NCBI GenBank assembly: GCA_020847535.1
Contig: JADLBU010000096.1
Location: 1 to 49,798, forward strand
From: Phycisphaerales bacterium
Lineage (GTDB): Bacteria; Planctomycetota; Phycisphaerae; Phycisphaerales; UBA1924
DNA length: 49,798 nucleotides
Direction of reading: 5' to 3'
Position 1 is the first letter of the stretch; every line of letters starts with the position of its first letter. Of the stretch, positions 24,675 to 32,992 are shown in pieces. The position numbers and the translations under genes are program-made. Under the pieces are notes generated by a model. The model was not told where the DNA came from, did not search any database, and worked only from the letters and a program-made list of their open reading frames with translations.

Positions 24675-26672
24675 TCAGCAACCGGATTCAAAGGCGTGCA
24701 TGAAGGCGATGAAATCGTCAAGATCAACGAAGCCCGAGCCGTCGAAGTCGGCCTCATCGCCACCGGCCTCGAAGGCGTGAACGAAAGCATCGAAGTCGTC
24801 GGTATCCACGAATCCCGAACCATCAAAGTCGGCATCGCATGGTACATTGACCAGGACGATCCCGGAGATGCCCTCGGTGCCGTTCTGCAGTTCGTAGGCT
24901 TTGGCGAGCAACGTGTGCGCGCCGCCGGCGCCGGCGGTGTTCCATTCAAAGATGTACGGCGCGATGTAGTCCGTGCCGCGGTAGATGCCATCGATGTAGA
25001 AATCGACGCGACCCAGTGCGCCATCGACCTCGGCGGCGGCGATGACCGGAACGATTCCGGTAACGGTTGCTCCGTACTCGGGCGTTGTGATCTCGACGGA
25101 TGGCTGGCCGATCGTGAGCCGCAGGCTCGGGCGGCCCGCCTTGAACTGGTCGGTGTCCAGCAGGTATCGCCACCAGTTGGCGAGGTAGAAATCCGGCGCC
25201 CGGCCTGGGACGTGGGGCATGTGCGCGTACCACCAGTTGAGGTACTCACGCTGCGTGTCGGCCTCCAGCGGGGACCACTCGTGGAAGTTGATCGCCCGCG
25301 TGTCATCGTTGAGATCCGGATAACTCAGCCAGGCATCCGCGTTGCTCTCGACGAAGCGCGGGTTGCCGTAGTCGTAGTCGCTCTCACCATTCACCGGGTA
25401 GTGGACATTGCCGACACCGCCGAATCCCGGGGCGTTGATGTCGATGAGCGCAAATCGGCTCCAGGTGTTGGAGCGATCCGAGGTCCAGGATCCATAGACC
25501 TGCACCATCATCCCCTCAGCGCGATGGCCGAAGGAGTGGATCGCCTCCCCCACTCCCCGCTCGAAGTTCCATCCCATGATCGCATACGCCCGCTGACCGC
25601 CGGCCTCCGGGTACGTCGGGCCGTTGATCCAGTAGCCGCCCTGACCGGCCATGCATGACTCGTACATGCCGGCGATCGGGGGTGCGTAGAGCCAGACTTC
25701 ATCGAACTCACCCCCATCGACGCGGGCCGGAAGGTCGTGCGCCTGCGCGAAGGCGACGTAGTCGAAGGTGCTCTCGTGGAAGATATGGTTCTGCCAGTCC
25801 TCGGCGAACGATTCATCGGTGTGGCGGAAGCCGTCCTGGAAGCGCGGATACTCATCGGCAAGCACGGTCTGGACGATCTGGAAGCGGGCGCGGCCGTGGC
25901 TGCTGGTCAGGAAGTCCTGCCGGATCTGCTCGGACAATTCGAGCGGATCCTGCCAGCCGTAGACGCTGTGCATCCGCTGACCGCCGAAGTTCTCCATGAT
26001 CGGGTCGAACATGTAGAGGAGGACGCGGCTCTCGATGATGTCGGGATCAACGCCCGCCGGCGGCGGAGGCCCGGGCGGGGGAAGCGAATCGGGGTCGAGC
26101 TGCATGAACCGCACACCGTCGAAGACGATCGAGAAGCCGGCATCCCACGTGTCGTGATGGATCTCGATCTGATCGATATCGGTGATGTCGGGAGAGCCGG
26201 TGGTTGAGAGTGACCAGCCATCCCCGCCGGCGAGCGGGACCTTGAAGAGCTTCCAGGCGAAATTGGGGGTGAACTGGGCGTCCGGCGTCAGGGTTAGCGT
26301 GCCGGTCCCGGTCGTGATGACGACGATGGGCTGCTCACCCTGCCAGCCGATGGGAGTCGAGTTCTCTGGATACTCCCAGAACGTCAGGTAGTTGAACGAC
26401 GCGGCGTTGAAGTTCAGGTTGGGATCGGCGGGGAATTTCACCCCCGTGTCAAACCCGCTGAGCGTCGTGAAGCGGATCCCCGAAGCGCCATCCTTCTTGC
26501 GGATCGTCTCGCTCGCGGTCGATGCCTGGGCGTTGTCCGATGCGAACGTGCTCCATTGGCCTGGGTTGGACTCGGCGAAATCCTGGGACTGGCCGCTCGC
26601 GGGCGCACCGGCGAGCGCGAGCATCCCCGTGCCCACGCACGCGAACACCCTTTCCACCGACAGGTCGGCCAT
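24675..26672 (-). CDS. Secreted protein with Ig-like domain and dockerin-like C-terminus
   Basis: 665 residues from ATG 26672, with a good AAGGAG site. A signal-like N-terminus ends near GAPASGQS. The region to about 190 is beta-rich, like a carbohydrate-binding module. The core (about 200-520) has repeated Trp/Tyr-rich segments and an AIHSFGHRAEGMM stretch with an H-x-x-x-H pattern that could bind a metal; I do not recognise a named family. An Ig-like domain follows (VEITTPEYGATVTGIVPV ... HTLLAKAYE), then two calcium-loop repeats (DFDGSGFVDTDDFD, DFDGSGFVDLDDF) and a terminal GC. It lies between two other dockerin-like genes. A role in extracellular polysaccharide handling is inferred only. 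Confidence 0.75.
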   Translation of the reverse strand: MADLSVERVFACVGTGMLALAGAPASGQSQDFAESNPGQWSTFASDNAQASTASETIRKKDGASGIRFTTLSGFDTGVKFPADPNLNFNAASFNYLTFWEYPENSTPIGWQGEQPIVVITTGTGTLTLTPDAQFTPNFAWKLFKVPLAGGDGWSLSTTGSPDITDIDQIEIHHDTWDAGFSIVFDGVRFMQLDPDSLPPPGPPPPAGVDPDIIESRVLLYMFDPIMENFGGQRMHSVYGWQDPLELSEQIRQDFLTSSHGRARFQIVQTVLADEYPRFQDGFRHTDESFAEDWQNHIFHESTFDYVAFAQAHDLPARVDGGEFDEVWLYAPPIAGMYESCMAGQGGYWINGPTYPEAGGQRAYAIMGWNFERGVGEAIHSFGHRAEGMMVQVYGSWTSDRSNTWSRFALIDINAPGFGGVGNVHYPVNGESDYDYGNPRFVESNADAWLSYPDLNDDTRAINFHEWSPLEADTQREYLNWWYAHMPHVPGRAPDFYLANWWRYLLDTDQFKAGRPSLRLTIGQPSVEITTPEYGATVTGIVPVIAAAEVDGALGRVDFYIDGIYRGTDYIAPYIFEWNTAGAGGAHTLLAKAYELQNGTEGISGIVLVNVPCDADFDGSGFVDTDDFDAFVHAFEAGGDEADFDGSGFVDLDDFIAFMHAFESGC

Positions 26673-26676
26673 GACT

Positions 26677-26692
26677 GACTCCTTGCGGAGTC
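26677..26692 (-). promoter_or_regulatory. Hairpin covering the ribosome site of the 24675-26672 gene
   Basis: On the - strand, GACTCC-GCAA-GGAGTC forms a 6-bp stem with a GNRA-type tetraloop. The AAGGAG ribosome site (26684-26679) lies in its loop and 3' arm, 6 nt before ATG 26672. In mRNA this could hide the ribosome site and limit or switch translation. No ligand is indicated. Confidence 0.4.
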
Positions 26693-26757
26693 AAGTGTAG
26701 ATGAGACGAGCCATTGACACGAGACGGATTCCCGGGAGCCGCGGTCGGGCCCAGCGC

Positions 26758-26880
26758 TCAGCATCCGGACTCGAACGCCAGGATAAAGGCGACGAAGTCG
26801 TCAAGGTCGACGAACCCCGAGCGATCGACATTGAACGCCGTGAAGACGGCGCCACAAGTCGAGCGATCGAACTGCCGTTC
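26758..26880 (-). pseudogene. Orphan third dockerin-like repeat after a stop codon
   Basis: Directly after the TAG of the 26881-29814 gene, and in the same frame, 40 codons follow with no stop until TGA at 26760-26758. They encode NVDRSGFVDLDDFVAF and end AFESGC, the typical second half of the dockerin-like module seen elsewhere here. The first 17 codons (ERQFDRSTCGAVFTAF) are unlike a normal linker. It may be the tail of a lost gene, or an extra module cut off by the TAG. No start codon or ribosome site supports separate translation. Confidence 0.6.
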
Positions 26881-29814
26881 CTAGCAGCCGGCCTCGAATG
26901 CCTCGACAAAGGCATCGAAGTCGTCGGTGTCGACAAAGCCCGAGCCATCGAAGTCCGCATCGTCCGTGCCGGCCTCGAAGGCCTCCACGAACGCATCATA
27001 ATCGTCCGTGTCGACAAACCCCGAGCCGTCAAAGTCGGCCGGGCATTCGTCGGGGCACAAGTCGCGATCGATGCTCTGCACCCAGGTGCGCCAGGAGCCG
27101 CCGATCGCGTACTCATGCACGGCCCAGAACTTGCGGACATCGACCGGATCGGTCTGCACGGCAGAATAGTCTCCCCAGCGACCGGAGGTGTAGGCCGCCG
27201 TGCTGACCTTGTGGATGACGGGCGCACGCATCGTTCCCGGGGCATCGCAATACAACCGATGTGAGGTCGCCATCGACAGGAAGTTCGAGGATGACGAGTA
27301 CGCATAGGTCATGGCGGCGTGCCCGCTCGCGGTCGCGGTGATCGCCGAGAACGATGTATTGATCCCCGCGCCGGGATTGATGAGGCCCGACTGCACCAGC
27401 GTCGGCGCGCCCGATGTCGGCCAGTTGTTGGTGGCGATCTCGTACCAACGGGCCTGCACGGTGGAGTTGATGTGGTGGGTTCCCCACAGCTTGCCGTTGC
27501 GGAACGCCACGGACCAGAACCTGGCATCGAAGCTCTCGGGGCGGGACGAAGTGCCCATCTGCACGGGATCCCCGGGCGCGCTGTACGTGGGAACGGTCAG
27601 GTTGAACGTCGTGAATGTCGGGCCCGTGAACGGGTTGGTGAGGGCGATCAGGCGGAGCTGCGTGCGGTTGCTCCCCTCCTGGTGCTCGAGCATATAGATC
27701 GCCGGCGGGCTGTCGTAGCTGACGGGCGGGATGCCCGCGGATTGAGTGGACGTCGCGAGCGTGGTGGATCGCACGAAGGATGTGGGCAAGCCGGCGAGCA
27801 TGTCGGACTTGCGCAGCGTGTACACGGGGTAGTTGGTCCCGGCGCCGAAACCATCGCCGGTGATGAGAACGACATCGTTGCTGACGCCGATGTTCGGGGA
27901 GTCAAAGAGGTTGCCGGCGAGCGCTGAGGTGTCGAGCCGGTACTTGAACCACGTGCCGTTGGGGTCCGAATCGTCGGAGACGGCGATCAGGACGTAGGAC
28001 TTGGTCTGGTTTGGTGGTGCGTTGGCCTCGGCGGCCATTGCGAAGAAGCGGCCGGTCGTCTCGTCGTAGAGAACCTCGGGGTCAAAGACGAACCCGGTGG
28101 CGCCCTGGCCGCCCCAGAAGCCGAACGAATCCTCGATCTCATCCTGGAAAGTCTTGAACCCGTCGGACTTGCGGAAGAAGGCGATCGCGCCGTTGGTCAT
28201 CACCACCACGTGCGAGGGGCCCACGGCCATGTGCGGATCCGGCGGCGTCCAGCCCGTGTTGAGAACCGCATCAAACCCGATTGCGCGACCTGACTTGGTG
28301 ATTGTCCGCGGGGAGCGGTCGATCGCCGTCCGGTCAAACGTCGGAGGGATGTGCGGCTCGGCCGCCGACATCTCGGCCTCGGAACGGATCTGACCGTCGG
28401 TGAACGAGGCCGCCAGCATGTCGGCTGTCACACCCATCTCCGCTGAGGCCGATATCTCTGCCCCGCCCAGGAGCGTGATGTTCGCCGAGTTCTTGTCTCC
28501 GGACTGGGCATCCCCGGTCCAGGCCAGCGCAATCCTGCCATCGGAGAGCACGACGCTCCGGCGAACACCTGACAGCTCAAGCTGCTGCTCCCCAGCGCTG
28601 GTTGCATGCGCCAGAAAGGGCTCACCCTCCGCGCGGCCGGAGGCATCGAACCGGCGGACCATCACACCATTGCCATCCCCATCGGCCTGGTTGAACGCGA
28701 CCACGAAGGATCCATCCGAGTTCACTTCGATCGCCGGGGCGTTCTGGATCTCGCCCGAAGGCCCTGCAACGGGCGTGGGATCATCGATCGCGTGGCCGTG
28801 GTGATCGAGCCGCTGGACAAAGACGCGATACGCCGTTGCGGCGCCCGCGGTGGCCTCTTCAGCCTGCGCCCAGGCCGTGATCAATCCACAGGGAGCGGCC
28901 GCAAGCACCGGCTCGATCCGCCTCTGGGCGAGCCCAGCTCCTTCACCGCCGCCCAGGAGGGCCGGGGTGCCGACGGGCTGGCCCGCCGAATCGAGCATCT
29001 GGATGCGGATCCCATCGGGCAGTCCACCGCACGTGGTCGCCAGCGCCACCGCGAACGCGGCGTTTCCGGTCGGATCATTCACGGAAGCCACCGATGCCAT
29101 CGCCGCAGAGATCACCGATGCGTCTTCACCGGCAAGCAGATCGATCTCGGGCGAGATCGCCGAAAGCTGGGCGTCAAAGACACGGGCCTTGATGGTCGAG
29201 CCGGCGCCATCGGCCGTGGCTGACGACCATGCAAACAGCACGCGATCATCGGCCGAGACGGCGATCATCGGTCGCGTCTGGTCCGCGCCCGTCGACTGGT
29301 TGATAAGGACCTCATCACCGCCGGTGAGCTGGGCGGAGGGCTCGGCGGTGGGATCGAAGGTGAATCGCCGGGCGATGATGGCGCCGGCATCCCCATCCTG
29401 TCCCCACGATTGCCAGGCGGCGATCGCACCATCACGGATCGTCGAGACCGCCGGGGATCGCTGGTGCGACTCGGGCCATTCGGCCAGGCGCATCTCGCTC
29501 CCGACGGGAGACCCATCGGCCGTAAAACGCTGGAAGTAGACGCCGCTGCGTCCGGCCTGCTGGCGGCGGCTGGACCACGCGGTGATCAACTGCTGCTGAT
29601 CACCCTGGCCCAAGGACGCGACGACCACCTGCTCCTGGCCGGACTGCTTGAACGTGCTGGCGCGGAAGGGTCGAACCTGAACCGTGGCCGAACCGACGCA
29701 ATCGCTGCTCGCCGGGGAACTGCCCACCGCGGGCACAGCAAGCCCCGCGGCGATCATCAAGGCGGCGATGTTCAGGCGGGCGAGACGGGCCGTGACGCGT
29801 TCATTGCGATTCAT
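26881..29814 (-). CDS. Very large secreted propeller-like protein with dockerin-like C-terminus
   Basis: 977 residues from ATG 29814 (MNRNERVTARLARLNIAAL), preceded by GGAG; an upstream start at 29838 is less likely. A signal peptide ends near PAVGSSPA. The first 450 residues have repeated strand units (ITAWSSRRQQ, AIAAWQSWGQD, VLFAWSSATAD), suggesting a beta-propeller or tandem beta repeats. The second half contains 'TPPDPHMAVGPSHVVVMTN' and VLYDETTGRFF, typical of large secreted proteins with no assigned function. It ends with two calcium-loop repeats, DFDGSGFVDTDDYD and DFDGSGFVDTDDFD, with CPAD before the first and GC at the end. A further repeat follows the TAG in frame. Function is unknown; an adhesive or extracellular matrix role is only inferred. 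Confidence 0.75.
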   Translation of the reverse strand: MNRNERVTARLARLNIAALMIAAGLAVPAVGSSPASSDCVGSATVQVRPFRASTFKQSGQEQVVVASLGQGDQQQLITAWSSRRQQAGRSGVYFQRFTADGSPVGSEMRLAEWPESHQRSPAVSTIRDGAIAAWQSWGQDGDAGAIIARRFTFDPTAEPSAQLTGGDEVLINQSTGADQTRPMIAVSADDRVLFAWSSATADGAGSTIKARVFDAQLSAISPEIDLLAGEDASVISAAMASVASVNDPTGNAAFAVALATTCGGLPDGIRIQMLDSAGQPVGTPALLGGGEGAGLAQRRIEPVLAAAPCGLITAWAQAEEATAGAATAYRVFVQRLDHHGHAIDDPTPVAGPSGEIQNAPAIEVNSDGSFVVAFNQADGDGNGVMVRRFDASGRAEGEPFLAHATSAGEQQLELSGVRRSVVLSDGRIALAWTGDAQSGDKNSANITLLGGAEISASAEMGVTADMLAASFTDGQIRSEAEMSAAEPHIPPTFDRTAIDRSPRTITKSGRAIGFDAVLNTGWTPPDPHMAVGPSHVVVMTNGAIAFFRKSDGFKTFQDEIEDSFGFWGGQGATGFVFDPEVLYDETTGRFFAMAAEANAPPNQTKSYVLIAVSDDSDPNGTWFKYRLDTSALAGNLFDSPNIGVSNDVVLITGDGFGAGTNYPVYTLRKSDMLAGLPTSFVRSTTLATSTQSAGIPPVSYDSPPAIYMLEHQEGSNRTQLRLIALTNPFTGPTFTTFNLTVPTYSAPGDPVQMGTSSRPESFDARFWSVAFRNGKLWGTHHINSTVQARWYEIATNNWPTSGAPTLVQSGLINPGAGINTSFSAITATASGHAAMTYAYSSSSNFLSMATSHRLYCDAPGTMRAPVIHKVSTAAYTSGRWGDYSAVQTDPVDVRKFWAVHEYAIGGSWRTWVQSIDRDLCPDECPADFDGSGFVDTDDYDAFVEAFEAGTDDADFDGSGFVDTDDFDAFVEAFEAGC

Positions 29815-29982
29815 GGATGGGCTCCAGCCGCGGGGCAAACATTGAAAATTGACGAGGGCCGGGCACCGGGCCCAGCCTCGTAGATCCCCAGCCTACCGAT
29901 CCTGGTCGGAATGACAAGCACAATCCGGAGCTGGAGGTGCGAACGGATCCCTCCGGTTGCGTTGTCCTTACGTGTGATATCC

Positions 29983-30225
29983 GTCAAGACTACGAAATCG
30001 GGCTGGATCGCCGCCGGCCAGTTCCCCGACTTCGCCGTGCTGAGCGAGGACTTCTTCAGCGTGCCCCCCGAGCACATCCGCGGAATCGAGAGCCTCCTGA
30101 CGGTCGTGGGCGGTACGCCAGTCCACGCCGCGGGTGTGTTTGCCCCGCATGCGCTGCCACCGATTCCCATCCTGCAGGAATGGTCACCGATCGCCAGATT
30201 CGGTGGGCATTGGCGTGTGAGCGCC
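29983..30225 (+). pseudogene. Amidohydrolase (YtcJ-like) C-terminal remnant
   Basis: The frame gives SGWIAAGQFPDFAVLSEDFF, then VPPEHIRGIESLLTVVGG and, further on, EWSPIARFGGHW. This is the C-terminal part of amidohydrolase family 3 (YtcJ-like) enzymes, where a G-x-x-A-D-x-x-V-L-x-x-D-F-F stretch leads into the last strands and ends near FGG[YH]W. The metal-binding and catalytic half is absent upstream; the frame there is poor in codon bias. Third positions are strongly GC within the match and lose that bias after about 30220. It is a remnant of a deleted gene, not a working enzyme. Confidence 0.7.
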
Positions 30226-30412
30226 AACGGTTCATTGCCCCCGGAGCCGGTCGTGTGCGCACATGGATTCTCATGCGCCCCGCTGGGAGACGATGCCCTC
30301 AACCGCTCCGGTGGAGACTGCTCCTGCTGGGCGTATTGAGCCCTTCGACCGATCGCCCAAAGCGCCTTGCGGGCGGCTCAGCCGCGATCGCGGAACGCCG
30401 GGCGTGATTACC

Positions 30413-30448
30413 TTGACAATCTAGGTATGTGCCGCCATAATACCTAGA
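30413..30448 (+). promoter_or_regulatory. PadR gene promoter with overlapping operator
   Basis: TTGACA (30413-30418), a 17-base spacer and CATAAT (30436-30441) form a near-consensus sigma-70-type promoter. TCTAGGTAT (30420-30428) and ATACCTAGA (30440-30448) are perfect 9-base inverted arms with 11 bases between them, and the second covers the -10. A further half-site, TCGAGGTA, lies at 30452-30459. The PadR gene starts 22 nt after the -10. The layout fits self-repression by a dimeric PadR regulator. Confidence 0.85.
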
Positions 30449-30462
30449 CGATCGAGGTACGC

Positions 30463-30825
30463 ATGCCCAAGACTGCTCAGCCAGCCCAGCCCGAGATCCT
30501 CCAGGGAACCCTGGATGTCATGATCCTCCGCACCCTGGAGCGCGCCGAGACCCACGGCTACGGGATCGCCCGGGCGATCGAGCGGAGTTCGGGAGGAGTC
30601 CTGGCAGTCGAGGAGGGATCGCTGTATCCGGCCCTCTATCGCATGGAAAAACGCGGGGATCTGACACACGAGTGGAAAACCAGCGAGCTCAATCGCCGTG
30701 CGAAGTTCTATCGCCTGACGCCGTCGGGGCGCAAGCGGCTGGTACATGAGGTCGAGCAATGGGAGAAGCTCTCGCACGCCGTGGGTCGCGTGCTCGCGGG
30801 GTCCGCCAGGGAGGCGCTGGCATGA
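30463..30825 (+). CDS. PadR-family transcriptional regulator
   Basis: 120 residues. The N-terminal winged helix reads 'ILQGTLDVMILRTLERAETHGYGIARAIE', followed by 'VEEGSLYPALYRMEKRGDL' and a wing segment around FYRLTPSGRKRL, which are the classic PadR signatures. A short C-terminal helix should mediate dimerisation. ATG 30463 is preceded by GAGG. Its promoter has a clear inverted-repeat operator. The stop overlaps the next start by 4 nt (ATGA), so it is translationally coupled to the permease-prefix gene. PadR genes linked to this partner usually control ABC-type permeases of the ADOP family; no permease is present here. Confidence 0.93.
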   Translation: MPKTAQPAQPEILQGTLDVMILRTLERAETHGYGIARAIERSSGGVLAVEEGSLYPALYRMEKRGDLTHEWKTSELNRRAKFYRLTPSGRKRLVHEVEQWEKLSHAVGRVLAGSAREALA

Positions 30826-31280
30826 GCCTACGAACCTTCATCGCGGCGACTCGCATCGACCCCGAGCGCGCACGGGATGAGATTGAAGAGGAGTTCGCGC
30901 ATCACATCGCGGCGATCGAGCGGGAGCTGTGCATGGCAGGGCACGCACCCGACCGCGCGATGGCGCTTGCACGGCAGCGTTTCGGAGACACCCGGCGGCT
31001 CGCGGAGAGTTGTCAATCGGTCCTTTTGAGGGAGCAGACCATGTCGAAGCGCATCCATCTGGCGATCACCATCGCGCTGGGGATCGCCCTGATCATCTCG
31101 ATCGGCATCACCTGGACCATGGTCAATCAGGCGCGTCGATCCATGGAGGTCGCCCGAATGGAGGCTGCCATGGCGATGAACGCCCGCATGGAGGCGGAGG
31201 CGGCACTGCAGGAGGCGTCGCGGCACCGTGCGGTGGCAAATGACTCGGCAAAGGAACCGGAGACGGTGGAGAAGCGGTGA
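30822..31280 (+). CDS. Permease-prefix-domain protein (ADOP N-terminal like)
   Basis: 152 residues. The first 65 have the pattern E-x-x-x-E-x-x-x-H (DEIEEEFAHHIAAIERELCMAGHAPDRAM) and 'ALARQRFGDTRR', as in the short prefix domain in front of FtsX-like permeases of the ADOP class. One transmembrane helix follows at about residues 73-97 (HLAITIALGIALIISIGITWTMV), then a coiled helical tail rich in Ala, Met and Glu. There is no FtsX/MacB permease core, so this is a stand-alone or truncated form. It overlaps the PadR gene by 4 nt and is likely repressed with it. Function is unknown; it may act as a membrane partner of PadR control. Confidence 0.75.
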   Translation: MSLRTFIAATRIDPERARDEIEEEFAHHIAAIERELCMAGHAPDRAMALARQRFGDTRRLAESCQSVLLREQTMSKRIHLAITIALGIALIISIGITWTMVNQARRSMEVARMEAAMAMNARMEAEAALQEASRHRAVANDSAKEPETVEKR

Positions 31281-31325
31281 TCCTCGCTCCGCGCGTCATC
31301 CTCTTCGCGCTGCGTAGCATCGTGC

Positions 31326-31835
31326 ATGCCCGCGATCTCACTGCGCCCGGCGACCACCGAGGACATCCCGCTGATCCTCCAGCTCATCAGGGAGCTGGCG
31401 GAATACGAGAAGGCCCCGGAGCAGGCGATCGCCACGCCTGAGTCCATTCGTGCCGCGCTCTTCGGCACGCTCCACGGCCGCTCGCCACTGGCCGAGTGCA
31501 TCATCGGGGAGCTTGATGGCCAGGCGCAGGGGCTGGCGCTCTTCTTTCTGAATTACTCGACGTGGACCGGCAAGCCGGGGATGTATCTCGAGGATCTGTT
31601 CGTGCGTCCCTCAGCGCGCGGGGCGGGGTTGGGCAAGGCGCTGCTGATGCACTTGGCGAAGATCGCGTGTGTTCGCGGCTGCACGCGGTTCGAGTGGGCG
31701 GTCCTGGACTGGAACACACCGGCGATCGATTTTTACAAGGCGATGGGGGCGATCCCGATGGATGAGTGGACGGTGTACCGGCTCTCGGGCGGTGCGCTGC
31801 AGCGGCTGGCATCATCGGCATCCACCGCGGGTTGA
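31326..31835 (+). CDS. GNAT-family N-acetyltransferase (diamine acetyltransferase-like)
   Basis: 169 residues. The order of segments fits the SSAT/diamine acetyltransferase branch: 'ISLRPATTEDIPLILQLIRELAEYEK' at the start, then ALFFLNYSTWTGKPG, the acetyl-CoA motif around 'YLEDLFVRPSARGAGLGKALL' (Q/R-x-x-G-x-G/A type) and 'FEWAVLDWNTPAIDFYKAMGA'. It probably transfers acetyl groups from acetyl-CoA to a small amine such as a polyamine; the actual acceptor is not shown. ATG 31326 has no clear ribosome site. It is separated by 45 nt from the upstream gene and 34 nt from the downstream gene on the same strand. Confidence 0.88.
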   Translation: MPAISLRPATTEDIPLILQLIRELAEYEKAPEQAIATPESIRAALFGTLHGRSPLAECIIGELDGQAQGLALFFLNYSTWTGKPGMYLEDLFVRPSARGAGLGKALLMHLAKIACVRGCTRFEWAVLDWNTPAIDFYKAMGAIPMDEWTVYRLSGGALQRLASSASTAG

Positions 31836-31869
31836 TCGCCGCTCCGGGGAGTTTTCTACAGTTGCCGCC

Positions 31870-32894
31870 ATGAATCACCTGGTGCATGTCGTGTGCTTGC
31901 TTGCAGCGTTGCTGCTCCGCCCTGCTGCAACCTGCCGCGCGGACCAGCCCGAACCGGGCGTTGCCGTGCCGCAGCCCCAACAGGCCGACGAAGAGGCGAA
32001 CGCAGCGCGCGAGGATGAGGATCCGCTCGGGGTGCTCGCGGCCGCCAAATCTCCCAAGGCCAACGAGCATTCGAGGCAGAGTCTGCTGAACGAACGGTAT
32101 GACTGGAAGCGCCGGTCGCTGCTCGTGCCTATCTCGCATCGACCGACTGCAATCCCGCGCAGGATGCCGATGTCGAACGGCTGCTGGACCTTGCAGCCAG
32201 ATGGTCGTGCGAGCCCGCTGCGCGCAGCCCGGTGAGCGAGTTGATCCAGTCATCAAAGGCGCTCATCGATGCGGGATGCACCGACGCGATGGTCCGCGCG
32301 GTACATGCGATGGCAAGCGACGGAATCCAGCGCCCAGCGTCCGCCGTGCCGCTGCTGGAGTCGGTGATCGAGCCGCTCAACGCATCGCCTTGCCCGAAGC
32401 ACCAGGTCGTACTGCTGGTGCGCAGGCTTTCCTCCAGCCATTCTTCAGCGGCTTCGCCTGAGCGCCTCAGGCAGCTCCAGACGATCTCGGCGGATGCTCT
32501 GCTGGCCTTCCTGTTGGACCAGACGCCGGGAGAGATGCTCATCCGGTACCGTGCGTACCTCATCGAGCACGAGGTGCGCGAGTACCCAAGCAAGGGCTCG
32601 GTGGTGTTGCGTCAGGGCTTCAAGGTGGGCCCCGACCCGATCCCAGCGCCGGCTCTGAAAGAGGGCGTCAATGAGTTTCACATCGAGGTGCGCGGAGACC
32701 ATGTGAAGCTGGCACTCAACGGCCAGGCGGCGATCGATGAAGCGCTCCCGCAGACGCGTGATGTCTGGAATCCCGGGCACTTCATCGCACTGGGCGCCCG
32801 GCGGACCGGGGCTCGACATGTCATTGAGTTCGGTGGTATCACGATCAAGGTTCTGCCGGAGCCAGCGGGCGAGGATGGCGAGCGCCAGCCCTGA
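31870..32894 (+). pseudogene. Secreted protein of unknown function, broken by a one-base loss
   Basis: Reading begins at ATG 31870 with a signal peptide (MNHLVHVVCLLAALLLRPA). At about 32103 coding sense passes from frame 1 to frame 0: LLNERYD in the first frame joins LEAPVAARAYLASTDC in the other, and the second runs to TGA 32894 with strong codon bias. Restoring one base (GACCTGGAAG instead of GACTGGAAG) gives one continuous protein of about 342 residues. The C-terminal 90 residues ('GVNEFHIEVRGDHVKLALNG', then 'NPGHFIALGARRTGARHVIEF') resemble DUF1080/LamG-type jelly-roll domains. Either the gene is inactivated or the assembly has an error. I cannot tell the two apart from sequence alone. 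Confidence 0.75.
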
Positions 32895-32992
32895 GGCCTG
32901 TCGCCCGGGGATGCGCTCTGGAAGGCGACTACGATGACCTCACTTTTCGACTTTCACGCAAACAGCCCCGCCTTGATCAGCCCGGAGCCGAA

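Noticed and set aside
29811..30302. - strand frame of 163 residues near the amidohydrolase remnant
   Set aside because: Antisense to a recognisable amidohydrolase C-terminus, with no features of its own.
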